From assembly GCF_004331345.1 (NCBI RefSeq), contig NZ_SJJZ01000005.1, forward strand, positions 1 to 64,000: DNA of 64,000 bases, read 5' to 3'. The first letter of the stretch is position 1; the number at the start of each line of letters is the position of its first letter. Made by a program: the position numbers and the translations under genes. Shown piece by piece: positions 42,823 through 50,174 of the stretch. The notes under the pieces are model-generated. The model ran no database searches. It worked only from the letters and a program-made list of their open reading frames with translations, and was not told the origin of the DNA. The DNA is from Kribbella soli. Its GTDB lineage: Bacteria; Actinomycetota; Actinomycetes; Propionibacteriales; Kribbellaceae.

Positions 42823-43779
42823 GTGTCGGCGCGGAAGAGTGAGCGACTGCTCAACGTGGTCATCTGCCTCCTGGTCGCGCGCACCTATGTGACCAAGGAG
42901 CGGATCCGCGAGGTCGTCGAGGGGTACGCGGGACAGACCGACGACGCCTTCGAGAAGATGTTCGAGCGCGACAAGGACGAGCTGCGCGACCTCGGCATCC
43001 CGATCGAGATGGGCACGATCGACAAGTTCTTCTCCGACGACGTCGGCTACCGGATCCGCCGGGACGTCTTCGAGCTGCCCGAAGTGCACCTGGAGCCGGA
43101 CGAGGCCGCCGTGCTCGGCGTCGCCGCGCGGGTCTGGCAGCACGCCGGTCTGTCCGAGGCGACCACGTCGGCGGTGCTGAAGCTGAAGGCGGCCGGGATC
43201 CAGACCGACCAGTCGGCGCTCAGCGCGATCGAGCCGCACGTCGGCGCCTCGGAGCCGGCCTTCGACCCGCTGTGGGCCGCTGTCGTGGCGCGGCAGGCGG
43301 TGCGGTTCCAGCACCTGCGCAGTGGCGCGTCCGAGCCGACCAGGCGGACCCTCGAGCCGTGGGGGATCGTCTCCTGGCACGGCCGCTGGTACGTCGTCGG
43401 GCGGGACCGCGATCGCGAGGCGACCCGGATGTTCCGGATGTCGCGGATCGGCGGAGACGTGAAGACGGTGGGGGAGCCGGCCGCGTTCACGGTGCCGGAG
43501 GGGACGGACCTGCGGTCGCTGGTGACCGAACTGGCTCCGCCGCGGCCGACCTCGGAGGCGAAGGTGCGGGCGCGGACCGGGTCGTGTGTGAGCCTGCGGC
43601 GCCGCGCGAACGCCATCGAGCCGTACGAGGAGGGCTGGGACCTGCTGCACGTCCCGTACGCCGACTCGTCGGTGCTGGCGGAGGAGATCGCGTCGTACGG
43701 ACCCGATGCGGTCGTCGAAGGACCCGGCGACGTACTGGACGGGGTGCTCTGGCGGCTGCGGACGGTGGCTGGGGCATGA
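42823..43779 (+). CDS. pafB: PafB, WYL-domain transcription regulator
   Basis: 318 aa. An N-terminal winged helix (SERLLNVVICLLVARTYVTKERIREVVEGY, about 5-35) precedes a WYL domain with GIVSWHGRWYVVGRDRDREATRMFRMSRIGGD (Trp-Tyr motif seen as RWYVVG) and a C-terminal WCX domain. With PafC it activates the LexA/RecA-independent DNA-damage response in mycobacteria, binding single-stranded DNA through WYL. It overlaps pafC by ATGA. Confidence 0.93.
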   Translation: MSARKSERLLNVVICLLVARTYVTKERIREVVEGYAGQTDDAFEKMFERDKDELRDLGIPIEMGTIDKFFSDDVGYRIRRDVFELPEVHLEPDEAAVLGVAARVWQHAGLSEATTSAVLKLKAAGIQTDQSALSAIEPHVGASEPAFDPLWAAVVARQAVRFQHLRSGASEPTRRTLEPWGIVSWHGRWYVVGRDRDREATRMFRMSRIGGDVKTVGEPAAFTVPEGTDLRSLVTELAPPRPTSEAKVRARTGSCVSLRRRANAIEPYEEGWDLLHVPYADSSVLAEEIASYGPDAVVEGPGDVLDGVLWRLRTVAGA

Positions 43780-44747
43780 GTAATGCACGAGACCAGGTGC
43801 AGCGGTTGCTGGCGCTGGTGCCGTACCTGCGGGAGAACGACGGTGCTCGCGTCGACGACGTCGCCAAGGAGTTCGGCGTACGGCCGAAGCAGATCATCGC
43901 GGACCTGAAGGTGCTGTGGTTCTGCGGGCTGCCGGGTGCGCAGATGGGCGATCTGATCGAGATCGACATCGAGGCGGCCGAGGGCGACGGGGTCATCCAC
44001 ATCAACAACGCGGACTACCTCGCGCGACCGCTGCGGCTGGCCGCGGCGGAGGCGCTGGCGCTGCTGACCGCGCTACGCACGCTGCGCGAGGTGACGGGCG
44101 GTCCGGACCGGGACGCCGTCGACCGCGCGATCGCGAAGCTGGAGCAGGCCGCCGGCGAGGCCGCGGCGGCGAGTGAGGGTGCGGCCGCGCACGTTCACGT
44201 CGAGCCGGCCGCACCGGAGATCGCCGAGATCGTCAACCGCGGGCTGGCCACGAAGCGGCGGTTGCACCTGACGTACGACGTACCGTCGCGGGACGAGACG
44301 ACCGAGCGCGACGTGGACCCGATGCGGCTCGTCGTGTCCGAGGGACGCACGTACCTGGAAGCCTGGTGCCGCCTGGCCGAGGACGTCCGGCTCTTCCGCC
44401 TCGACCGCATCGCCGCGGTCAAGCTGCTCGACCTCCCGAGCGAGCCGCCGCCGGAGGCGACACCGCGGGACCTGTCCAACGGCATGTTCCAGCCGTCGGA
44501 GTACGACCTGCTGGCGACCCTCAGGCTCGCCCCGCCGGCCCGCTGGGTCGCCGAGTACTACCCGAACGAGTCCGTCGAAGAGGGCCCCGAGAACTCCCTC
44601 ATCGTCAAACTCCGCGTCGCCGACACCGCCTGGCTCCAGCGCCTGGTCCTCCGCCTCGGCGGAGCCGCCACAGTCCTCGACCCACCGGACCTCACCACCC
44701 AGATCGCAGCCACCGCCCGCGACGCCCTGTCTGCGTACGACGTTTAG
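43776..44747 (+). CDS. pafC: PafC, WYL-domain transcription regulator
   Basis: 323 aa. Winged helix QRLLALVPYLRENDGARVDDVAKEFGVRPKQIIADL is followed by the WYL domain (RLVVSEGRTYLEAWCRLAEDVRLFRLDRI) and a WCX domain (LAPPARWVAEYYPNE). It forms the heterodimeric PafBC regulator. Same layout as PafB, indicating an old duplication. Translation coupled to pafB by a 4-base overlap. The gene ends before the second large hairpin of the window. Confidence 0.93.
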   Translation: MSNARDQVQRLLALVPYLRENDGARVDDVAKEFGVRPKQIIADLKVLWFCGLPGAQMGDLIEIDIEAAEGDGVIHINNADYLARPLRLAAAEALALLTALRTLREVTGGPDRDAVDRAIAKLEQAAGEAAAASEGAAAHVHVEPAAPEIAEIVNRGLATKRRLHLTYDVPSRDETTERDVDPMRLVVSEGRTYLEAWCRLAEDVRLFRLDRIAAVKLLDLPSEPPPEATPRDLSNGMFQPSEYDLLATLRLAPPARWVAEYYPNESVEEGPENSLIVKLRVADTAWLQRLVLRLGGAATVLDPPDLTTQIAATARDALSAYDV

Positions 44748-44852
44748 CTGTGATGCCCGGGGACGCTGGCTGGTCATTTCAGGTGGGCAGCAGTCCCCAG
44801 TTCCCCGACCTGGCCACCCTCAGCCCACCGACCCACACGCCAACACAAGAGC

Positions 44853-44922
44853 GGTTATCCCCTCGTGTTGGGGCTTCTCTGCTGGTGTGCGAGGGGAGAA
44901 CCCCCAACACGAGGGGATATCC
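44853..44922. repeat. Large hairpin, copy 2 of the dispersed inverted element
   Basis: A perfect 17-bp stem (44857-44873 with 44902-44918, ATCCCCTCGTGTTGGGG) extends outward to about 20 bp with one mismatch and inward by TTCTC with GAGAA. It lies between convergent pafC and the AlkZ-like gene. The right arm contains the same 16-base core ACACGAGGGGATATCC as copy 1, but here the ATATCC end points away from the loop, whereas in copy 1 it points toward it. AGGGGAGAA near the loop is also shared. Confidence 0.8.
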
Positions 44923-45006
44923 AGTCCCGTGCGGGGACAAACGCTCGAGTGGAGCAGGCTCGTATGGGGCTGGGCGACGGCCGGTGGGTGGGGGTGGTGC
45001 GGCGGG

Positions 45007-46197
45007 TCAGCCCTGGCTGAGCTGTTTCTCGAGCGGGGAGCGGAAGCGGGGCGTGACACGGACGCCTGTCAGCCAGGTGGTCCAGCGCGCGGCCTCGGCG
45101 TCGACGAGGGCCGTGGTGTCCGCGCCTACGTCCTCCAGTAACTGGTAGCGGACCTCGCCGGACTCGGGTTGGCCCCAGGCGCCGATGATCCGGCCGTCGG
45201 ACCAGATGCTGGGGCCGATGTTGCCGGTGTTGTCGAAGAGCTTCGACTTGTGCGGGCCCAGGAACCACTCGCGTTCCTTCCAGCCCATGGGCGTCGGGTC
45301 GAGACCGGGCAGGAACGCCACCCACGGGTCGACCGGGACCTCCGGCGCCTCGTCGCCCGGGAGTACGTACCCGACCTGACCGTCCAGATCGACCTCGACC
45401 GCCTCGACAGCCGTCAGCGCCTTCCGCGTCTGGCCCAGCGTCCATCCGGCCCACCACTGCAGATCAGCCGTCGTACCTGGTCCGAACGACGCCAGCCACG
45501 CCCGCGCGAGCGTCACGCGCGCCTCCTCCGCGCTCGGCTTGTCGCCGAGCCCACCGGGCAGCCAGTCCTCAGCAGGCGACCACTGGTGCTGGCCGCTGAG
45601 CCACGTCCCCAGCGGGCGCCCTCGCACGATCCGTCCCTCAGCCGCGAGCTGGAACAACACCCGGCTCGTCACGTACGGCTGCGCGGCGTACGCCTTCCCG
45701 ACCGCCATGTTGAGTCGCGTCCGCAACCGCGGTTCGTCAGCAGACAGCTCCTGCGCCGTCGCGGACCCCCGCAGCGCCAGCGCGGTCGCCGTCGACTCCT
45801 CGACTGCAGCCAGCCACTGCCCGCAGGACTCAGTGCCGTCCGCGATCCCTGACTCGGCCAGATGCTTGACGAGCAACTTCCGCTGCTTCACCGCGATGTC
45901 GTCCGTGCACGCCGCCTGCACCACAGGCGCGAACAGCGTCGGTACGACGAACACCGTGCGCCGCATGCCCAGCATCCGGATCAGCGAACGATCCTCATAC
46001 AGTGCACGCTCCGTGCTCGCGACGTCACTCCCCGGCACGCGGGCGGCGACACTCAGATGCACCGTGGCCGGATCGGACGCGTGCAGCGCCGCCATCGACG
46101 CGGCCGCCTCGACCGCATCGCCCGCCTGGCAGCCCGCTCCGAGCCGATGCCGCCGCCCGAGCCGCGTCCGCCGCTCCTCGACCCCGATCCGCACCAT
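45007..46197 (-). CDS. AlkZ-like (HTH_42) winged-helix protein, putative DNA glycosylase
   Basis: 396 aa. The fold of tandem winged helices is indicated by VEAAASMAALHASDPATVHLSVAARVPG, EDRSLIRMLGMRRTVFVVPTLFAPVV, PRLRTRLNMAVGKAYAAQPYVTSRVLFQLAAEGRIVRG and PVDPWVAFLPGLDPTPMGWKEREWFLG. AlkZ/YcaQ enzymes unhook interstrand crosslinks using a QxQ or QxD motif near the N-terminus; here the matching place reads HASD, a variant, so activity is uncertain. ATG at 46197 has AGGGG 6 bases upstream. Adjacent to pafBC, so a DNA-damage role would fit. Confidence 0.75.
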   Translation of the reverse strand: MVRIGVEERRTRLGRRHRLGAGCQAGDAVEAAASMAALHASDPATVHLSVAARVPGSDVASTERALYEDRSLIRMLGMRRTVFVVPTLFAPVVQAACTDDIAVKQRKLLVKHLAESGIADGTESCGQWLAAVEESTATALALRGSATAQELSADEPRLRTRLNMAVGKAYAAQPYVTSRVLFQLAAEGRIVRGRPLGTWLSGQHQWSPAEDWLPGGLGDKPSAEEARVTLARAWLASFGPGTTADLQWWAGWTLGQTRKALTAVEAVEVDLDGQVGYVLPGDEAPEVPVDPWVAFLPGLDPTPMGWKEREWFLGPHKSKLFDNTGNIGPSIWSDGRIIGAWGQPESGEVRYQLLEDVGADTTALVDAEAARWTTWLTGVRVTPRFRSPLEKQLSQG

Positions 46198-46358
46198 CCA
46201 CGACCCCTAGCCTCGCCCTGAACCACCCGTGAACCACTGTGAACCAGCTGTTGAGCCCCGCCGTACCACCCTGCGGGACACTCGGTTTTACCATCACGTT
46301 CCGACACCGTTGTCCGCCGAGACCCACCGCGGGACGTGGGCGGTGGGGCGGAACCGGC

Positions 46359-46371
46359 TAGGCTCCTGGGT
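46359..46371 (+). promoter_or_regulatory. Leaderless-type -10 element of the small membrane gene
   Basis: TAGGCT (46359-46364), the same hexamer as before pyrG, lies 7 bases before the ATG at 46372. No ribosome site is present. Confidence 0.5.
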
Positions 46372-46563
46372 ATGTTCTGGTTCCTGCTGTTCCTCGCGGT
46401 GGTGGCGGTGTGGCTTCTGGTCCTCGCCCTGCTCGCGAAGAAACTGTGGGGCCAGGTCAAGGCACTGACGCGTGAGTTGGTCGCCGCCCAGTCCAAGCTG
46501 GACGCCGCACAGTTCGAGGCCGGGTCTGGACAGACCCGTGAGGACGTGCGCGCTCCGGCGTAG
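46372..46563 (+). CDS. Small single-pass membrane protein
   Basis: 63 aa. One N-terminal membrane helix (MFWFLLFLAVVAVWLLVLAL, residues 1-22) is followed by a charged amphipathic helix (KLWGQVKALTRELVAAQSKLDAAQ) and a short disordered tail. The layout resembles TatA-like or coiled-coil anchor proteins but lacks the TatA Gly hinge. It is 72 bases upstream of tatA. ATG chosen because of the leaderless promoter. Function unknown. Confidence 0.65.
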   Translation: MFWFLLFLAVVAVWLLVLALLAKKLWGQVKALTRELVAAQSKLDAAQFEAGSGQTREDVRAPA

Positions 46564-46566
46564 TAT
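46561..46566 (+). promoter_or_regulatory. Candidate -10 element of tatA
   Basis: TAGTAT overlaps the stop codon of the small membrane gene and would start transcription near 46573, leaving a leader of about 60 bases that includes AAAGGGAG before tatA. Confidence 0.35.
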
Positions 46567-46635
46567 TCGGCCACGAACTCAGGCTCGAGTCCCGAGTTGA
46601 TGTTGGCAGTGTTTGATGGTGAAAGGGAGATCGAC

Positions 46636-46938
46636 ATGGCAGCACCGCTCATCGGTATGCCCCAAGGCGCCGAGTGGCTCGTCATCCTCGCGATCGTCGT
46701 GCTGCTGTTCGGATCGGCCAAGCTGCCGGCGCTGGTGAAGCAGCTCGGCAAGTCGAAGAAGATCTGGGAGGAAGAGGTCGGCCCCAAGAAGAAGGACGCG
46801 GAGCTGACCGAGGAAGCCTCGCAGCCCCCGGCGCAGCAGGCCGTGCAGCAGACGCAGGCCCAGCCGGCTCAGCAGCCGAACCAGGTGAACGGCCAGGCGC
46901 CGGGCGACGGCCTGCCGCCGACGCACACGGCCAACTGA
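46636..46938 (+). CDS. tatA: Sec-independent translocase protein TatA
   Basis: 100 aa. AAAGGGAG lies 6 bases before the ATG. One membrane helix (GAEWLVILAIVVLLFGSAKLPALV) with the FGSAKLP hinge is followed by the amphipathic helix KQLGKSKKIWEEEVG and a Gln/Pro-rich tail. TatA multimers form the pore for folded proteins carrying twin-arginine signals. Several genes in the window have such signals (esterase at 35004-36107, serine hydrolase at 53967-55235). It is followed by tatC, the standard order. Confidence 0.92.
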   Translation: MAAPLIGMPQGAEWLVILAIVVLLFGSAKLPALVKQLGKSKKIWEEEVGPKKKDAELTEEASQPPAQQAVQQTQAQPAQQPNQVNGQAPGDGLPPTHTAN

Positions 46939-46954
46939 GCCGAACGCGTCACCT

Positions 46955-47785
46955 GTGTCGATGGTGAAGTTCGGGCGGCGGAAAGAGAAGAAGGACAGCC
47001 ACCCGAAGGACCCAGAGGGTCGGATGACCCTGCGCGAGCACATTGTCGAGCTCCGTAACCGGTTGCTCATCAGTGTGCTCGCGATCGTGCTCGGAACGGT
47101 CGTCGGCTGGATCTTCTACAACCACGCCTTCGAGTTCCTGACCAAGCCGTTCGTGACCAGCGTCGCCGAGATGGCCAAGGACGCCGGCCAGTCCAAGACT
47201 CCGCAGCTGACCTTCCCGGGTGTCGGTAACGCGCTGACGTTCCGGATCAAGATCTCGGCGCTGTTCGGGCTGGTCCTGGCCGCGCCGGTGTGGCTGTTCC
47301 AGATCTGGGCGTTCGTTGCGCCCGGACTGCACCGCAGCGAGCGCAAGTGGGCCTACATCTTCTCGGCGATCGCGACACCGCTGTTCGCAGCCGGTATCGC
47401 GGTGGCGTACTGGACGCTGCCGAAGGGCATCGAGATCCTGCTGGGCTTCACCCCGCTCGACATCCAGAACCTGGTCGAGCTGCCCGACTACCTGGACTTC
47501 GTGCTCCGCACGATGCTGGTCTTCGGTGTCGCCTTCCTGATCCCGCTGGTGGTCGTGCTGCTGAACATGGTCGGCGTCGTACCCGCCGCCGCGCTCGGCA
47601 AGTTCCGGCCGTACATCATCCTGGTGATCTTCGTGTTCGCCGCCGTCGCGACGCCGTCCGGCGACCCGTTCACGATGTGCCTGCTGGCGGTCCCGATGTG
47701 CCTGCTGTTCTTCGTCGCCGAGATCATCGCGCGGTTCAACGACCGGCGCAAAGCCCGCCGCACCGACGAACTCCTGGCCGACTGA
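46955..47785 (+). CDS. tatC: Sec-independent translocase protein TatC
   Basis: 276 aa from GTG at 46955; ATG 46961 or GTG 46964 are possible. Six membrane helices. Signature motifs: MTLREHIVELRNRLLIS (cytoplasmic N-end with the signal-binding Glu), FRIKISALFGLVLAAPVWLFQIWAFVAPGLHRSERKW, and AVATPSGDPFTMCLLAVPMCLLF. TatC recognises the RR motif of substrates. The stop overlaps the next gene by TGATG. Confidence 0.95.
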   Translation: MSMVKFGRRKEKKDSHPKDPEGRMTLREHIVELRNRLLISVLAIVLGTVVGWIFYNHAFEFLTKPFVTSVAEMAKDAGQSKTPQLTFPGVGNALTFRIKISALFGLVLAAPVWLFQIWAFVAPGLHRSERKWAYIFSAIATPLFAAGIAVAYWTLPKGIEILLGFTPLDIQNLVELPDYLDFVLRTMLVFGVAFLIPLVVVLLNMVGVVPAAALGKFRPYIILVIFVFAAVATPSGDPFTMCLLAVPMCLLFFVAEIIARFNDRRKARRTDELLAD

Positions 47786-48657
47786 TGAGCCGGAGAATCG
47801 CGCTGGTGGTCAACCCCACCAGCGGTCGCGGACGTGGTGCGCGGATCGCTCCGGCGGTTCGTGAGCGGCTCGCGGCGGCCGGCCTGACCGTCGACGTACA
47901 CACCACCACTTGTGCCGAGGACGTCGGGAGGATCGCCGCCGAGGTGGTCGCCTCGGGAGCGGACGCGGTCGCGCTGATCGGCGGCGACGGCACGATCCAT
48001 CTCGGCGCCCAGGTGCTGGCGAACTCCGGGATGCCGTTCGGCGTGATCCCGGCCGGTACCGGTAACGATTTCGCCCGCGGTCTCGGCGTACCGCTGAATG
48101 ATCCGGCCGCTGCGGCCGACCTCGTGGTGGCCGGCCGGACCCGGACGATCGACCTCGCGGTGGCCAAGGACGAGTTCATCACCACGGTCGTGGCAGGCGG
48201 TTTCGACTCGCTCGTCAACAAGCGCGCCAACGCGATGAGCTGGCCGAAGGGCAACGCGCGCTACACGGTCGCGACGCTCGTCGAGCTGCGCACCTTCAAG
48301 CCGCTCGAGTACGTCGTGACGGTCGACGGCGAGGTGATCGAGACCAAGGCCATGCTGGTCGCGGTCGGCACCGGCCCGACGTACGGCGGGGGCCTGCAGA
48401 TCTGCGCCGGCGCCGAGCTCGACGACGGTCAGCTGGACGTCACGATCATTCAGCCGGTGTCCCGGTTGACGCTGCTGCAGATGTTCCCGAAGCTCTCCAA
48501 GGGCACGCACGTCGGCCATCCGGCGGTGCGGACGCTCCGGGGGAGCTCGGTCCGGATCGAGTCGCCCGGTATCACGGCGTACGGCGACGGTGAGGTGCTC
48601 GGCCCGCTGCCGGTCGACATCGGCATCGCGCCGGGCGCCCTGACCGTCTTCGCCTGA
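47785..48657 (+). CDS. Diacylglycerol/lipid kinase family protein
   Basis: 290 aa. MSRRIALVVNPTSGRGRG (the NPxSG motif), LIGGDGTIHLGAQVL (GGDGT ATP site), VIPAGTGNDFARGLGVPL, and C-terminal IESPGITAYGDGEVLGPLPV are all present. It phosphorylates a lipid or isoprenoid alcohol; the substrate is undetermined. Order tatA-tatC-kinase is common in actinobacteria, where helY usually follows. Here four other genes or sites intervene. Confidence 0.88.
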   Translation: MSRRIALVVNPTSGRGRGARIAPAVRERLAAAGLTVDVHTTTCAEDVGRIAAEVVASGADAVALIGGDGTIHLGAQVLANSGMPFGVIPAGTGNDFARGLGVPLNDPAAAADLVVAGRTRTIDLAVAKDEFITTVVAGGFDSLVNKRANAMSWPKGNARYTVATLVELRTFKPLEYVVTVDGEVIETKAMLVAVGTGPTYGGGLQICAGAELDDGQLDVTIIQPVSRLTLLQMFPKLSKGTHVGHPAVRTLRGSSVRIESPGITAYGDGEVLGPLPVDIGIAPGALTVFA

Positions 48658-48706
48658 GACGAAAACATTAACGTCCGAGGTATTCTCATTTCTGTCCTCC
48701 GTCTGA

Positions 48707-48721
48707 TAGGAAAGCTTCCTA
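48707..48721. promoter_or_regulatory. CsnR-type operator upstream of the chitosanase gene
   Basis: TAGGAA-AGC-TTCCTA is a 6-bp inverted repeat with a 3-base spacer, 36 bases before the chitosanase ATG. It matches the TTAGGAAAGTTTCCTAA-type palindrome bound by the ROK repressor CsnR before chitosanase genes in Streptomyces. No CsnR-like gene is in the window. Confidence 0.6.
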
Positions 48722-48756
48722 ACAGTTCATTCCTCGGACGCCCCTCGGAGGACCAC

Positions 48757-49584
48757 ATGGAGTACCGCCCCACGCGCCGGACCACACTGCTGCTCGGCCT
48801 GTCGCTCGCCGCCGTGCCGGCCACCGGGCTCGCCGTCTCCCGCTACGCGCCGCATGCCGACGCCGCGGTGCAGGCGACCGGCCTCGACGACCCTGCGAAG
48901 AAGGAGATCGCGATGCAGATCGTCTGCAGCGCGGAGAACTCGTCGCTGGACTGGAAGGCGCAGTACAAGTACATCGAGGACATCGACGACGGCCGCGGGT
49001 ACACCGCGGGCATCATCGGGTTCTGCTCGGGGACCCACGACATGCTCGAGCTGGTCGAGCTGTACGCCGACCGGAAGCCGAACAACGTGCTGCAGAAGTA
49101 CCTGCCGGCGCTGCGCAAGGTGGACGGCAGCGACTCGCACAAGGGTCTCGACCCGAACTACACCAAGGACTGGAAGACCGCGGCGAAGGACTCGGCGTTC
49201 CAGCAGTGCCAGAACGACGAGCGCGACCGGGTGTACTTCAACCCGGCGGTGAGCCGTGGCAAGTCCGACGGGCTGCGCACCCTCGGGCAGTTCTGCTACT
49301 ACGACGCGATCGTCATGCACGGCGACGGTGACGACGCGACCAGCTTCGGCGGTATCCGCAAACGCGCGCTCGCGAAGGCGAAGCCGCCGGCGCAGGGCGG
49401 CAACGAGACGACCTACCTGAACGCGTTCCTGGACGCGCGGGTCTGGGCGATGAAGCAGGAGGAGGCGCACAGCGACACCAGCCGCGTCGACACCGCGCAG
49501 CGGGTCTTCCTCCGCAACGGCAACTTCAACCTGAACACCCCGCTGGACTGGAAGGTGTACGGCGACCCGTACCACATCGGGTAG
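48757..49584 (+). CDS. csn: Secreted GH46 chitosanase
   Basis: 275 aa. An export signal (about 1-37, with RR at 7-8 before a hydrophobic run) precedes a mature GH46 enzyme. VCSAENSSLDWKAQYKYIEDIDDGRGYTAGIIGFCSG carries the general acid Glu60 and base Asp78, 18 residues apart as in Streptomyces N174 chitosanase. Cys57 and Cys90 flank this block. It hydrolyses beta-1,4-glucosamine bonds in chitosan. It sits with its operator and terminator as an isolated cassette between the lipid kinase and a leftward MarR gene. Confidence 0.95.
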   Translation: MEYRPTRRTTLLLGLSLAAVPATGLAVSRYAPHADAAVQATGLDDPAKKEIAMQIVCSAENSSLDWKAQYKYIEDIDDGRGYTAGIIGFCSGTHDMLELVELYADRKPNNVLQKYLPALRKVDGSDSHKGLDPNYTKDWKTAAKDSAFQQCQNDERDRVYFNPAVSRGKSDGLRTLGQFCYYDAIVMHGDGDDATSFGGIRKRALAKAKPPAQGGNETTYLNAFLDARVWAMKQEEAHSDTSRVDTAQRVFLRNGNFNLNTPLDWKVYGDPYHIG

Positions 49585-49596
49585 TCACCCAAGGCG

Positions 49597-49643
49597 CGCA
49601 GCCGGGCTCTCATCGGACCACCAGGGACGGGAGCCCGGCTGCG
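49597..49643. terminator. Terminator between csn and the marR gene
   Basis: CGCAGCCGGGCTC (49597-49609) pairs perfectly with GAGCCCGGCTGCG (49631-49643) around a 21-base loop. It lies between the convergent stops and can serve both directions. Confidence 0.8.
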
Positions 49644-50105
49644 TCATGTCCGGGTCTCTGACCGATCCGTGCGGGGGTCGAGTTCGGCGCGTTGGCGGAG
49701 CGTCGAGAGACTGGTGGCGAGTTGGTCGAGGGCCGTCGCCGGGAGGACGGAGCCGACCCAGGTGTGCAGCTCGGCTTCGACGGTCGGCGTCGCGGCGGCG
49801 AGGATGTCGGCGCCTGCGGGCGTCAGCTCGACCAGCGACGAGCGGCGGTCGGACGGATTCGCCGTACGTCGGACGCGCCCGGCGGCCTCGAGCCGGTCGA
49901 CGGCCTTGCTGGTGGCGCCGACCGTGATGGCCATCTCCCGTGCGAGGTCGTAGACCCGCGTCGTCCCGTGCGCCGCGATGAACCGCAGGAACTCGAACTG
50001 ACCGAGCGGGAGCGCGTGCTCGGCCTTCAGTCGGGCGTCGAGCACGTTGTAGAGCCGCGTTTCCAACCGGACCAGGTCCGTGAACAATGCTGTGAGATCA
50101 GTCAC
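49644..50105 (-). CDS. MarR-family transcription regulator
   Basis: 153 aa from GTG at 50105. The winged helix is FLRFIAAHGTTRVYDLAREMAITVGATSKAVDRLEAAGRVRRTANPSDRRSSLVELTPAG, with the typical DRR wing. Dimerisation helices lie at both ends. It is divergent from an alpha/beta hydrolase and separated by two identical palindromes (50114-50125, 50144-50155), the usual arrangement for autoregulation and control of the neighbour. A longer leftward open frame extends antisense across the hydrolase and helY and is not used. Confidence 0.9.
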   Translation of the reverse strand: MTDLTALFTDLVRLETRLYNVLDARLKAEHALPLGQFEFLRFIAAHGTTRVYDLAREMAITVGATSKAVDRLEAAGRVRRTANPSDRRSSLVELTPAGADILAAATPTVEAELHTWVGSVLPATALDQLATSLSTLRQRAELDPRTDRSETRT

Positions 50106-50113
50106 GGAATTAG

Positions 50114-50155
50114 ATTCCTCGGAATGTAGTTGCAGAGAACTATATTCCTCGGAAT
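50114..50155. promoter_or_regulatory. Tandem 12-bp palindromes, MarR operators
   Basis: ATTCCTCGGAAT occurs twice, at 50114-50125 and 50144-50155, exactly 30 bases apart, and the flanks (TAG/TAT before, GTAG/CTAT after) are also similar. Each is a perfect palindrome. The first is 8 bases from the marR start and the second 19 bases from the hydrolase start. Confidence 0.7.
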
Positions 50156-50174
50156 CTATCATCAGGAGACGGCG

